From contig CM055098.1 of the NCBI GenBank assembly GCA_029204225.1, positions 16,729,775 through 16,793,774 of the forward strand: a stretch of 64,000 nt of DNA, read 5' to 3'. Below the pieces are notes generated by a model. That model ran no database searches. It was given only the letters and a program-made list of their open reading frames with translations, and was not told the DNA's origin. This document shows, piece after piece, positions 44,891 to 56,870 of the stretch; the first letter of the stretch is position 1, and each line of letters begins with the position of its first letter. The stretch is from Diphasiastrum complanatum. Taxonomy: Eukaryota; Streptophyta; Lycopodiopsida; Lycopodiales; Lycopodiaceae. A program made the position numbers and the translations under genes.

Positions 44891-46362
44891 ATGAAGAATG
44901 GAGGATCAACTCCCAAAGGCAAAGTGAAGAACAAGGGAAAGCTCAAGTGTTTCTTTTGTGGGAAGAAAGGACACTTTGCCTCAGAATGTTACTTGAAGAA
45001 GAATCAACAAGCAAATGGAGATCAAGGAAACATTGCTCAAGAGGAAGAAGATGAGGATGGATTCAACACATCCTTAATGGTTGCATCTACACCAACTTCA
45101 AGTCAAGACACATGGTGGATAGATAGTGGGGCTAGTTCCCACATGTCTTTTAACAAGCATTATTTTTCTACTCATTTCTCTTGTAATGACTCTAAGAAGT
45201 CAACATACGCTGCTAGTGATCAAGAATGCAAGATAGATGGTATAGGATCTATTCCTCTTTGCTTAGGCACATCTAAAAGGATAGATCTAGATAATGTTTT
45301 GTATGTTCCTACCATTTCAAGAAACTTGCTTAGTGTAGAACAATTAATGGACAATGGACTAGGTGTACATTTCAAGAATGGAGTTTGTTCCATCTTGAAA
45401 AATGATAAGTGCATAGCTAGTGGCATTAAGCAAGGTAGACTTTTCAAGTTGGATGCTAATGTTGCAAATGAAAGTGTGAACTTGGCTAGGGAGGAGCTAT
45501 CTCAAGTGGAGCTTTGGCATAAGAGATTAGGCCATCCTAATCTTCAATCCATGGAGTCAATGGCAAGCAAGGAACTAGCTCTCGGCCTACCAAAAGCTTT
45601 CAAAAAGTGTGGAAAGATGTGTGAGGCATGTGGCCTTGCAAAGTCACACAAATCTTCTTACAAGAGATCTTCATCAAGATCTCCCTCTCTCTTGGATCTC
45701 ATACATTCTGACATACATAGTTTTTCACATGCAAGTAATGGAGGTGCCTTGATGTATGTAACATTTATAGATGATTGTACTAGATTCACATGGATTGAGT
45801 TACTATCAAAGAAAAGTCTTGTATATGAAGCTTTCATTGGGTTCAAGTATCTAGTTGAGAGGCAGCTTAGTACTTCCATCAAGGCACTAAGATGTGATAA
45901 TGGAGGAGAGTACACCTCCAATAAAATGAAAGACTTTTGTGAGATCAATGGCATTAAATTGCAATACACTTGTTCCTACACCCCCCAACAAAATGGGGTG
46001 GCCGAGAGGAAAAATAGGAGTCTATGTGAATGTGCAAAGTCTTTAAGACTTGATGAATCACTTCCCATCTCATTTTGGGGAGAAGCTATAACTTGTGTAA
46101 TAGACTTCCTAGTAGTGCTATTGATGGGATCTCACCATATCAAGCTTTGTTTGGTAAGAAACCCAATCTAAAAGATTTTAAAATCTTTGGATGTATTTGT
46201 TATATCCACATCCCTTTGGAGACAAGAAAGAAGGAAGATGCTACCTCTTTCAAAGGGATTTTTGTTGGCTATGGAGAAAATAGCAAGGGCTATAGGATAT
46301 ATGATCCTATATCCAAGAAAGTAAAGGTAAGCAAGGATGTATTTTTTTTCACAATTTTCTAA
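44891..46362 (+). pseudogene. pol: copia nucleocapsid, protease and integrase
   Basis: An open frame of 426 residues (44891-46171) carries the zinc knuckle CFFCGKKGHFASEC, protease WWIDSGASSHMS, GAG-pre-integrase LWHKRLGHPNLQSM and linker CEACGLAKSHK. The integrase core has LIHSDIHSF, ALRCDNGGEYTS and NGVAERKNRS, so the DDE residues are all present. Near 46090 a frameshift moves the remainder (GRSYNLCNRLPSSAIDGISP, IFGCICYIHIPLETRK) to the next frame. This is the best-preserved integrase in the window. Confidence 0.85.
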
Positions 46363-47280
46363 AAGCTTGTCTAATGGATCTAACCCATTGTGCATTGAAG
46401 ATCTTGACAAACCCGAGGAGGATCTTGACAAACCTGAGGATGGAGACAAAGATCCTAGTCAAAGGGGGCCAAGAAGATCAACAAGAGGCAAGGCTGAGCC
46501 CCCAAGGCTCACCTATGTGGACAAGGGAAAGCAAAAGGAAGGCTCCACATCTTCTACTTCTTACTCCTTCTTAGCTACATTGCTTGAAGAACCATCATCT
46601 TTTGAAGAAGCATATAGATCTAAAGTTTGGAGAGATGCAATGCAAGTAGAGTATGATGCATTAGAAGAAAATCATACCTGGAATCTTGTAATTCTTTCAA
46701 GAGGGAAGAAGCCACTTGCATGTAAGTGGATTTATAGAATAAAGTACAATCAAGATGGATCTATTAGTAAGTACAAGGCTAGGCTTGTTGCTAAAGGATT
46801 TCTTCAAGTAAAAGGATTGGATTATGAAAAAACATTTGCACATGTAACTAAGCTTGTAACTATTAGATTAATCATTTGCATTGCTACTTTGTTCAAGTGG
46901 GATCTCTACCAAATGGACAATGACAAATGCTTTCTTAAATGGCTTCTTAGAAGAGGAAATCTACATGATGCAACCCGAGGGCTTCATCAAGGTTGGTGAG
47001 GAGCAAAAAGTGTGCTACTTAAGGAAGAGCCTATATGGCTTGAAGCAAGCACCTAGAGCTTGGTACTCTAGGTTGCATGATTTTCTCTATTCCCTTGGCT
47101 TTGTACTAAGTGCTTATGAACTTGGAAGAAAATCATACCTAGAATCTTGTAAATCTTTCAAGAGGGAAGAAGCCACTTGCATGTAAGTGGATTTATAGAA
47201 TAAAGTACAATCAATATGGATCTATTAGTAATTACAAGGCTAGGCTTGTTGCTAAAGGATTTCTTCAAGTAAAAGCGATC
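46337..47280 (+). pseudogene. pol: copia reverse transcriptase with an internal duplication
   Basis: The RT begins WRDAMQVEYDALEENHTW and continues with ACKWIYRIKYNQDGS and KARLVAKGFLQVKG. A frameshift near 46930 is followed by NAFLNGFLEEEIYMMQPEGF and LRKSLYGLKQAPRAWYSRLH. At about 47124 the sequence jumps back: 47124-47275 repeats 46667-46814. The YVDD catalytic region and RNase H are missing. Template switching during reverse transcription or illegitimate recombination could explain the repeat. Confidence 0.8.
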
Positions 47281-47289
47281 TTAGGGGAT

Positions 47290-48418
47290 ATTCCAAATGT
47301 TTCTCCTTAGCTAGAAAAATTACCCATTCAATAGGAAATTGTGTTTACTGGACATGGCAGTTCTTGATTGCGAAAGGCTCCAAGATAAATGGGATGCAAC
47401 CACCCTTGAGAGAGACACCTATATACAAATGCAAGTGCCAAAGGAGATCAGCTACTTGTTCAAGAAAGTTGAGACTTATTGTACCTCGTTGGCTGAATTC
47501 CAAGGCCGATTTGACATAGCATCAACTGAGTTGGCAAAGGCAAAGATGGTAATCAAGGACTACGAAAAAGCAGTCGTTCAGGTCCTAGATGCAAACCCCC
47601 AGATTCAAGTACCATTGATGCCTCAATTTTTACCATCGCACCAAGATTAGGGTCAAGTGGATACAAGATTGGATCAAGGGGCTGATGCTAAAGACATCAC
47701 AGAAACTCAGGCCACGAAAGCAGGTCCATCTACATCAATGACCAGGCCTTTAATCCAGAAACCAGTCACCATTGAGGAGCAAATTCAGAATTGTTTACAA
47801 CAACATCCACATGAGTCCTCGAGGGGTGGCTGGGTGATAAAGTTCAAGACATCCGATATTGAAGATGGCAAAGACTTGGATAAGCTATTTGCATTGGGTG
47901 AGAAACCAACATGGCAAAGAATGGTATTTAAGAAAGCTCCCGATTCAATAAGGAGCTATGTCGCGAGCCCTCGCCAGCTCAACATAGATCCGTATTATGT
48001 ACCAACGCTGTGATGCAATAAATGAAAAGATTTGGGTGTGCCAATGGATCAAATCAGCATCCATACTTCAAATTGGCCCATAATTTACCAAAAATACAAC
48101 TGGTCGATCTTAGTTGATTGCAACAGAGCCCTCCAGGCTTATGCATATGAATATATGTCTTCACCAATTCCGACAGTTAGCTATCTTCGCAAATGCCTTG
48201 TTCAAATTGGCATCCATTTCAACTAGATGGGATGATTGCCTACCCACATTGGCTTTCGATCCAAATGTTCCTATGACATCCGACAAGGTTCCAAATAAAT
48301 TGCCAATAGCTCGTTTGTACTATCGTGCCGCGATGTTGGGTGGATCGTGGGAGTCCAGATTTATAGCATGGACAACGTCAAAATAGATTGTCGACGCAGA
48401 TAAGTGCTTTCTTTCACG
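47290..48418 (+). pseudogene. unknown LTR-associated ORF, copy A
   Basis: The frame starts near 47339 with a coiled-coil-like part (RLQDKWDATTLERDTY, then ASTELAKAKMVIKDYEKAVV). A stop lies at 47648-47650. Next come EEQIQNCLQQHPHESSRGGW, VIKFKTSDIEDGKDLDKL, GEKPTWQRMVF and RQLNIDPYYVPTL. After another stop and frame changes it reads ISTRWDDCLPTLAFDPNVPM and ARLYYRAAMLGGSWESRF. It parallels copy B segment for segment. Near 48418 it runs into a copia integrase fragment. I do not recognise the family; its gene type is inferred from copy B, which lies beside a polypurine tract and LTR. Confidence 0.6.
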
Positions 48419-48834
48419 AATTATCTAGAAGAACAGTTGTTTACTTCATTAAGCAAAAATCAGAGGCTTTCATCGAGTTCAGACAATTTAAAGAGCATGT
48501 AAAAAATCAAACTGACAAACGAATCAAAGCATTGAGGTCCGACAATAGGGGAAAATATATCTATACCGAATTTAAAGAGTACTGTCTTAACAACGACATT
48601 GATCAACAATACATTACCTCCTATTCGCCTCAATCAAATGGTCTTGTTGAGAGAAAAAAAAAAGAACCTTAGTTGAATCGGCAAAGTGCATGTTATCACA
48701 TGCGTCACTTTCGAAGTCCTTCCAGGCTAAAGCTGTATCAACAACAAACTATATTCAGAACAAATGTCCTACTAAAGGTCTCTCAAACAAAACACCATTT
48801 GAAGTTTGGATAGGTACCAAACCTTCTTTAGGTT
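48419..48834 (+). pseudogene. pol: copia integrase fragment
   Basis: Reads SRRTVVYFIKQKSEAFIEF, then SDNRGKYIYTEFKEYCLNN, SPQSNGLVERKK and KGLSNKTPFEVWIGTKPSL. It is closely related to the integrase at 26.5-25.9 kb. DNGGEY has become DNRGKY, and the frame shifts at an A run near 48655. It is flanked on both sides by copies of the unknown ORF family. Confidence 0.75.
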
Positions 48835-48873
48835 CAAAGTTAAAGCTTCAACTGAGCTGGCAAAGACAAAAGC
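48835..48873 (+). pseudogene. unknown LTR-associated ORF, copy B, 5' piece
   Basis: About 39 bp encode the ASTELAKTKA part of the ORF. It is separated from the remainder at 55863 by a 6.99-kb insertion with matching AAAGC on both sides. Confidence 0.6.
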
Positions 48874-49146
48874 TGTTATGGCCATATTCGGTTAAGGACC
48901 TGGAATAGTCCTAATATGGTAGACCGGCCCTCCAGTACTCGAGATTACTGGTCACGCCATGATTTAATTCCATGTCAAGGCCAATTTGTGACTAATTACC
49001 TTGAGAGGACCCAGACACTCTAATTGAGACATTTGGAGCATTGCATGTCTGTGTGACGGATATAGGCAGGAGGACTGATCTATTTATAGTTGACCTGCAT
49101 GGAGATTGCATGGTTACATGCACAGGACTCTACTCTCTATATAATG

Positions 49147-49235
49147 CTTCTTGGTTTCCAAGGGGAGGCTCGAACCTAAGACCAAAGAAACTTTGGATGT
49201 CAAGCTAACCAACTAAGCCAACCCCGTTGGTTGTT
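49147..49235 (-). mobile_element. tRNA-derived SINE-like element, copy 1
   Basis: On the minus strand a pol III A-box-like TGGCTTAGTTGG is followed about 45 bases later by the B-box-like GGTTCGAGCC, as in a tRNA head. TACTCTCTATATAATG flanks it on both sides (49131-49146 and 49236-49251). No A- or T-rich tail is visible. The 3' LTR has the same target site unoccupied. Confidence 0.65.
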
Positions 49236-49251
49236 TACTCTCTATATAATG

Positions 49252-49336
49252 CTTCTTGGTTTCCAAGGGGAGGCTCGAACCTGGGACCAAAGAAACTTTG
49301 GATGCCAAGCCAACCAACTGAGCCAACCCCGTTGGG
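49252..49336 (-). mobile_element. tRNA-derived SINE-like element, copy 2
   Basis: Nearly identical to copy 1, with A-box TGGCTCAGTTGG and B-box GGTTCGAGCC. It is followed by a third TACTCTCTATATAATG at 49337-49352. The A box matches the consensus better than in copy 1. Confidence 0.65.
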
Positions 49337-49543
49337 TACTCTCTATATAATGAGGTGGGGATTCTCCTGTCGACATATTGAGTTTAGGTTACCAGTTTCT
49401 CTCGTCTTCTCTTGCTTCACATGGCATGGCTTGGGGGCTAGATCCAATTTGATCTAGGATTAGTTGGGCGGTTTGGCTCCATAGTCTCTCCTATTGTGTT
49501 CTCCTATCCTCATCTTAGAGGCAATCCTACTGGGTTCTTACAT

Positions 49544-49555
49544 TGGTATCAGAGC
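49544..49555 (+). promoter_or_regulatory. primer-binding site of the LARD-like element
   Basis: TGGTATCAGAGC one base after the LTR end. Confidence 0.8.
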
Positions 49556-52500
49556 ACGGCTAAGATGCGGTCTTGGATAGGGAAGGAGACAAGCTCTACA
49601 TTGGATTGGAAATTGGATGCACATGGATTTATGTCCCAGATTGGTGTGCTGAACTCTCAAGGAGAAAATCAAGTTTTAAATCCTCTAATTCTGGTTTGAA
49701 GCATATTGGCAAGAAGTGTGGTAAAGTGCACTTCCACCAGATTATATTTTTGTTAATATTGCCTCTAATTGGAGTGATTCAATTCTGTTTTTTTTTGGGA
49801 GATGATTTCTATTGGATGTAGCATGGTTTGGGTATGAATCTAGTAGCTTGTTTCTCATGTCATTAAAGATTGGTAACATGCAGGACTAGTTTGTGTTTAT
49901 TGATAGATTGTGAGTATACAATTTATCCTGGAAAATAAACTGTAACAAGCAATTATGGGACTGCTGTTATGATTATTTAATGATATGCTGGTGAGAACCG
50001 AGACTTGCTGTTGACACTCTTGTAAATATGTGTGGATAACTCTTCCCAGAAAATCATTTATATTCTTCTTTATGCTCAGTTTAAACTTGAGATATTGAAT
50101 AGTAGAAATGATTACGAATGATTGGAATAGGAGTTGCATGTATAGATCCATGACAGTAGCAATCTGGTCCGGATGATTGTTAGCCTAAGCATGCATGGAA
50201 GTCTGTTGTGTCTAGTAAGTGCTTGAGAGAAAGAAGTAACCCTGACTAAACCTTTGAGGAAAGTAATCCTGTTTTTGTTAAAAAAAAAAAAAACGTGAAG
50301 TAGGGGTCACAGTTCGGCTGAGCCAAACCGTTGAAGATAGTGAGTCGCTTGATATGAGATTCCAATTGGAATCTGAACACCTTGAGAATCTCTGCTCGCT
50401 GTTCACCAGTGTAGCAAAGCCATCTGTGAAACGACCAGAGTGCGGATCTGAGAAACCCTGTATTCATAAGTTTTGCAGTAATTCTTGGATATAGATGTTT
50501 TCCGCCCTACTGGAAGTCCTCACAGAGTTAATCTGTGTGAGTTAGATCCGTGGGGAAGCATTAGGGGGTTTCAGAAGCAAGATTTGCTTCCTTTTCAAGC
50601 CATTGAAAAGTGTGTGCTGATCAAAACAGGGGAGACTCCGTTGATGAAGCACTCAGATCTGGAAATGCTCGGTTCTTACATGCAGAGTGGCGTGAGGAAT
50701 GAGGAAGGAATGGCAGATGACCCAGGGAGGGGCGCAATCCTGCTTGAACTCCCTCTCTCTCTCTCTCTTGAATAGGTCGCGGCTGCAGGTCTTCTTTACC
50801 TCGGTGGTGGCGGCTGTAGAACTCGATGGAGGCGGCTGGAGCTGGGAATTCTTTTCTTTTCATTTCAAAATAAAACCTTAGGGTTTTTAGGGTTTTTGAA
50901 GTGTGGGCATGATTGAAAATTGGGGTCTATGCTTTTTAGTTTTGGCATGCATGGTTGGCCGGTTAAAAAGGGAATTGATGCTTGATGAAGGGTCAACAAT
51001 TTTGGAAATTGTGTGACTATCAGTAACAATTCGTTGTTGCATGCCGAACGACCAAGGCTTTTTTTAAGAGCTTGACGATGTTAACTTAAAGTTTTTGGAA
51101 AATTGTTATCAGCACCCTGTTAAAGAAGCTTGTGGTTTTTGGTGCTCGGTTATCATTGGGTAACCTTGATCTTTGTATGTTGTTTCTCGATGGTGGTTTA
51201 GAAGAAAATTGATTTTCTTTTTCCATGGACAATTTGCATGTCATTCGCTCTTATCAACTTGGCATTCGACTTTCAGCATTGTAAGTCCAATTTTTGTGGA
51301 ACTTGAGTACCATTATTTGTGGTCAAGCAGTATTAATTGGTTTCCGGTGGGAATTTTTCCGAAGTTGATCTTGACAGAACGAAGGGAGTGGTACAGTTCT
51401 TAGGCATATACCCGATTTAGGAATCCGATTCCTTGGTACGATGCTATTTAAACCAATTAATTCTGGAGTATTGGTGCTCCCAGTAAATAGAATTAAATTG
51501 TGTTTTGTTTTTTTCTCCTTTTCAGTCGGTGGAACATCGATCAATTGGTTATTGTGGTTTTTGATGATTTTTCTATCATTAAAATTGAACAAACCAAAGC
51601 CTTTGAAATGTTTGTTAGTTAATTAATGGTGGAAAATTCAGAGTATTTGGAGGTAATTCTTTATTCAACAATATAATTTGGGGTGAATACAGTGTGTAGA
51701 AAGTACCTGAATCCAAATCTTATTTTTCACTAATTACAAATAAATTTAATGAAGTAATTCTTAAGCCAAAAGAGAGAACAGTCCAATTTTATTGGAAAAA
51801 TTGTGATAATAGAAATTGATGATTTCATTTCCAGTTAAGATCCTATGGTGGTTTGTATATTAATATTTCTACCCAGGTATAAGATAGAGATGAAACTGTT
51901 TCAAACTTTTCTCCTATAGTAATTTTTTTTTTTACATTTATTAATGTCATTACGTCTTCTTGATACCTTAGCTGAAAGATTTCCAGAGAACTGAAAATTC
52001 TAAGGAGGGAAGAAGAGTGGTCATCAGGGGTAGTAAGTGTGATCGGGAAATGTATTTCGCAATTAGGATTTTAGCAATCCCAATAAATAATTGTTTAATA
52101 CCGGATATTAATTTTCTGGGTAGAATTCATTTAGTTGAATTCATAGATTATATCTTTGTAACCATTGAGTTATCCGCAGTTTTGGATGTCAATTGTGATG
52201 TTAGAAATAGAAACTGATATATGAATTACATTGGATCTGTTAGTTGATAGAAGCTTGTCCCTAGAGTTAATACTCTTGGATCCAAAGGGATTTGAAGCTT
52301 ATCATTAACCTGTAAGGATCAGAATGTAGTATTGAACCATGTTAATTCTTCTGTCTAAATCACAGAATCAAGTGTGGATTTGTGATATCCATCTGATGGG
52401 GCATGCCAATCATCCAAATAAAATGGATTCTCTAGTATTTGGGAACAAGAGATAATATCCTATAGTGATTATAGGACAGCTAGAAGATCAGTGGACCTCT

Positions 52501-55366
52501 AGAATATCAGATAAGGCAGTTAAGGATTTCTTGGAAGAAAAAGCTGGTGGTATGGGACATCAGTATTTTTGAAAAGGAAATTCTAGGACTGTAAAGATCT
52601 GATGATCAATGGTTGTTTAGTACCTAATCGTGATATGGAAAAAAAATAAACCATTCAATCAAATGTGGGGTATTTTGGGAAATTTCGAGGTTTAATCTAG
52701 ATCCCAATGTGGTATCTCATTATTTACAAAATCAGAGGCCCTCAAATCTATTTCTCGCTTTCTTAATTAATCCTTTACTTCTTAACAATTTCTCGAATAT
52801 AGACATCAGACTGATTTATATAATTCTTTCCAGCATTCTTCTGAAAGACTGTTATGTCATATAAATTACTACTTGTGTGAATAGACATGGAATTCAGATA
52901 AATTCTATGGTTTAAGTGGTTTGATTTATTAAACCTAGAATATCTCTTTTTGCATAAATGGATTTCGATGGAAGGGTAGTTTCTGTCACTCGGGTTGAAA
53001 ATATTTGAAGGGAAAAAACTGTGTAATAGAGTGAATCCTTTTGTGGAATACACTTATTACTGACTTTTCTTGAATTTGAGTATTTTCATATATCATCTTT
53101 CCAGTTAACTTTTATTGAAATTTATAATTTCTTTAAAAGGAGGGGTGAAGTGGTGGGATAAAATTCTATTTGGAAATTTGTAGGTTGCATAGTTTTCGAA
53201 AGAGAACTTATAGAAATGAGACTTGGTCTGAAAGTAATTTTGGATAGATTCAGAGTAAGATACCTAATTGGAACTTTTCGAATAAGAGAAATTCTCTAGG
53301 GATTGTGGAGACAATCTGGAACTAGAACAAGTTTTATATTTGAATCATTATCTATAAGTAGTACAGTGAAAGGTCAAAGGTTACTAATTCCATTTTGTTT
53401 GGAATAGAAGTAAGTTTGATCAGGATATAAGTTTGAGAGTTCTGTATTGGATCAACCTAATCTTAGTTTAGTACTAGGATCAGTGAGGGATTGGTTGAGT
53501 GGAAGAAATTATGTAATTAGAGGTAAGTTGGATTGGAAAACTGCTGAGAGTGAATGTTATTCGTCTCAGAGATTTTCTAGATATGTTATTTTCTGATGAG
53601 AAATAGAAAATATTTTGTAGCTGAGTTACAAGATCTCAGTGAGATATGTGAGTAACATATGTGGGTTGTGGAGGAATCTGCCAGATAAAAATGTGTTTGT
53701 GTACTGGGTCATAGTGAGATTATTCACATATGTGCACGATTAATCTTGTATGAATCTACTGTGTATTCCTGGTTACTAGAGTTATTTGGTGCACCTAACC
53801 TAGTCGGTGAACATGAACATATGATCAAGTATTGTTTTGACAGATACTTGCAGAGTTAACAAATCTTTGTATGGAAGATTTATGGATTAACTTATAAATG
53901 GTTTGGATGAAGATGTAAATGTAATGTCATACTAGTATAATTAAGATCTGCACCTAGACATTTGAGATTTTTGAATCATTGGCAATTAACTTGAGTAGCT
54001 GATTACTTTAGGATGAAGTTAATTGGTAAAACGATCAGTGTGATGTGGATTCACCGAGAACTGATGGTTTTGAATTATGTTGAATGAATCATTTGGGTTC
54101 ATCAGTTAAAATTGTGTGCATTGGATCTACAGTATTCTTGGGATAGAGTATTCCTTAGTTAAGGAAGGGACTTAGCTCATTAGTGATTGTATCCCAGAGA
54201 GCTCAATTGGATAACGAATCATAATGAATCCGAAAAAATAACTGAATTGATATTCAAAAGGACTTTGTATATCTAGATTTGATTCTAGATTAGTAATCTA
54301 AAGTTTTTTTGTAGTTGAAGATGACTGTCATCTTGGTATGCATTCAGTCTTTATTTACCAGTAGTTTCAAGACCTTGAATCTTGCTCTTCAGTTAAAGAA
54401 TCATGTTTGAAGAATATTAGTATTTTCTTAGTGGAAAGATTTTGGAATGATTCTTACTTTTCCTGAGTTATGTTGGACATATACTCCAGTGTCCTGTAAG
54501 TGGTTAAGTATTGATTTTGGATTGTGATTGACAAATCATACGAATCTAAATATTTATAGTTGACGGATCATAAATAGATACTTAATTGTTGTCAAAGGAT
54601 TATAAGGAATTGTAATGATTTTTAGGTGTGACGATTAAGTCTTGGTCTATTAATTGAGTAAGAATTCAAATCAGTGTTTTGAATCTCTCTACTCCAGTAT
54701 ATTAATTGAAAACCTATGGATCTCACAGACATTATCTAGTGGATGCTATTCTACTACAGTATGTCTGCAGATGTTCGAGTACAGTTCTTCATTTGATTGG
54801 ATCTCTAGTTATCATAGGAGACAGACAAGTCTATTAAGATGAATGAATGTTATTTTCTGGCATTTGGTGCTAGAAACAGGAGCATTTAACTCAAAAGAGT
54901 ATCTGGGATACTCAGAGTTGAGTTTTAATCATTTTATATCTTAATGATTCTCCTAGAGATTCTAATTGAATGAATTATCATATCTTATAATTGGATTCTA
55001 AGGATATTTGTACTTGAAAGCTTATGAATTATCTGTTAGAGTTTGTGGATAGTTTTAGACTAACTTTAATCTCTTAAGTTAGGTTATTTCACCCAGTGTT
55101 TCATGTAAGTAATTATATGAAGGCGATGTTACTAACTTATGTTGAGTGTAACCTAGTTGAGAAATTTATTGCTTAGTGTATTTTTTTCAGACTAGAGTTT
55201 GTATTTCAGAATAGAGATTAACTATTGGAAATAGGTTTATCTCTGAGTACTTGTTTGATATGGAAGTCAGACTAAGAATATGATTTCCTTGGTTAAATAT
55301 TGTAAGTTAAAGGAACTGTTCCTGTAATTATTTCATGTTCTTTGGAGCTTCTAAGGATAGAAGCAG
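49556..55366 (+). other. internal region of the LARD-like element, non-coding
   Basis: The left 1.3 kb is moderately GC-rich and includes a poly-A run at about 50279-50293 and a (CT)n tract near 50753-50768. From 50.9 to 55.37 kb it is strongly AT-rich with no open frame above about 90 codons. No retroviral domain was found in any frame. The segment 50.48-50.88 kb, with an unrecognised 96-codon frame, could be captured host sequence. Confidence 0.6.
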
Positions 55367-55382
55367 CCTAAGGAGGGAAGAA
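55367..55382 (+). promoter_or_regulatory. polypurine tract
   Basis: TAAGGAGGGAAGAA lies directly before the 3' LTR and would prime plus-strand DNA synthesis. Confidence 0.75.
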
Positions 55383-55862
55383 TGTTATGGCCATATTCGG
55401 TTAAGGACCTGGAATAGTTCTAATATGGTAGACCGGCCCTCCAGTACTCGAGATTATTGGTCACACCATGATTTAATTCCATGTCAAGGGCAACTTGTGA
55501 CTAATTACCTTGAGGGGACCCAAACACTCTAATTGAAACATTTGGAGCATTGCATGTCTGTGTGATGGATATAGGCAGGAGGACTGCATGAAGAGATGTG
55601 ATCGATTTATAGTTGACCTGCATGGAGATTGCACGGTTACATGCACAAGACTCTACTCTCTATATAATGAGGTGGGGATTCTCCTGTTGACATATTGAGT
55701 TTAGGTTACCAGTTTCTCTCTTCTTCTCTTGCTTCACATGATGGCATGGCTTGGGGGCTACATCCAGTTTGATCTAGGATTGGTTGGGTGGTTTGGCTCC
55801 ATAGTCTCTCCTATTGTGTTCTCCTATCCTCATCTTAGAGGCAATCCTATTGGGTTCGTACA
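55383..55862 (+). repeat. 3' LTR of the LARD-like element
   Basis: 480 bp, TGTTATGG to TTCGTACA. It lacks the SINE pair and has a single TACTCTCTATATAATG. It also carries a short extra segment (ATGAAGAGATGTG near 55588) absent from the 5' LTR. Confidence 0.85.
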
Positions 55863-56835
55863 AAAGCAATCATCAAAGATCATGAAAAGACAGTCGTTCA
55901 AGTGTTGGAATTCAGCCTTCAGATTCCAGTTCTTGTGATGTCGTAGTTCTCTCCTCGGCACCAAGATCAGGGAGGCTTTGATACAGAGTTGGACGGGCTA
56001 GAAATCCAAGATATACTAGACATCCAGGCCACAGAAGAAGATTCATTAACATCAAGGCCTAGGCCATTGTTTCAAAAATCGATCACCATCGATGACCATA
56101 TCCGAACATTTCTTCAACAACATCCTCATATGTCCTTGAGGGGTGGATGGGTAATCAAATTCAAGACCTTTGAGATAGAGGAGGGCAAAGAGTTGGACAA
56201 GCTACCAACATTGGGAGAGCAGCCGACATGGAGAACAACCGTATTTGAAAAAACTCTGGATTCTATCAAAGTTACGTTGCCAGCCCTCGTCAATTGCTGG
56301 TAGATATTTACTATTTACCAATGCCAAGACGCAATAAATGGAAAGATTTGGGGATTCCTTTGGATCAAATTAGTATCCATACCCCAAATTGGCCCATAAT
56401 TCATCATATTTACAATTGACAAATATGTGTTGATTTCAACAGGGCCTTACAATTTTATGCGGCCGAGTATAGACATTTGTCAGATCCAACTGCTAGGCAA
56501 TCTCTGCGCATTTTGCAAACGATTTGACAATGTTCGTGTCCGTAGCAACAAGGTGGGATGATTGCCTTCCCCAATTGGCTTTCAATCCAAATATACCAAT
56601 GGCGTCCGACAATGTTCAAGATCAATTGCCACTTGCCAGATTATACTACCGTGCTACGATGTTGGGCGGACAATGGGAATCAAGATTTATGGCATGGACC
56701 ACGTGTGACAGGGCGAATAAGTGCTTCCTACCGCACAAGACAGACTTCAATACGATGCGCCTGGAATATAGGAAAAGGTGCAATATCATCTTATCAAAGT
56801 ACGACAAGAGGCCAATCAGAGCCCCAAGTGAATAA
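55863..56835 (+). pseudogene. unknown LTR-associated ORF, copy B, main part
   Basis: Continues from the 48.8-kb piece with IIKDHEKTVVQVLEF. It then reads ITIDDHIRTFLQQHPHMSLR, GGWVIKFKTFEIEEGKELDK and GEQPTWRTTVFEKT. After frame changes it reads SVATRWDDCLPQLAFNPNI, LARLYYRATMLGGQWESRF and LEYRKRCNIILSKYDKRPI, with a stop at 56833-56835. A polypurine tract and LTR follow within 50 bp. The ORF therefore sits in sense at the 3' end of an LTR element. It has no gag, RT or integrase motif. It could be an extra 3' ORF or an unusual gag of a non-autonomous element. Confidence 0.6.
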
Positions 56836-56870
56836 CTCTCACGAAGTGTCATGGGACCGCCACCAGTTTT

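Larger units (their letters stand above)
48874..49542 (+). repeat. 5' LTR of the LARD-like element
   Basis: 669 bp from TGTTATGG to TTCTTACA. It is longer than the 3' LTR mainly because of two SINE-like insertions at 49147-49336. The remainder matches the 3' LTR closely. Confidence 0.85.
48874..55862 (+). mobile_element. 6.99-kb non-coding LTR retrotransposon (LARD-like)
   Basis: Paired LTRs start TGTTATGGCC at 48874 and 55383. The 5' LTR is followed by a primer-binding site, and the 3' LTR is preceded by the polypurine tract AAGGAGGGAAGAA. AAAGC flanks both ends (48869-48873 and 55863-55867), a 5-bp target duplication. The 5.84-kb interior has no gag, protease, integrase or RT motif on either strand. 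Large elements with LTRs but no coding sequence are known in plants as LARDs and depend on enzymes from other elements. Of the elements here this one has the most complete boundaries. Confidence 0.85.

Noticed and set aside
49147-49336. Functional tRNA genes
   Set aside because: A- and B-box-like sequences are present, but acceptor-stem pairing and an anticodon loop are not convincing, and the flanking duplications point to SINEs.
50485-50881. 96- and 60-codon frames in the LARD-like interior
   Set aside because: No motif, overlapping frames on both strands, and a (CT)n tract encoding a Leu/Ser run; not called as a gene.
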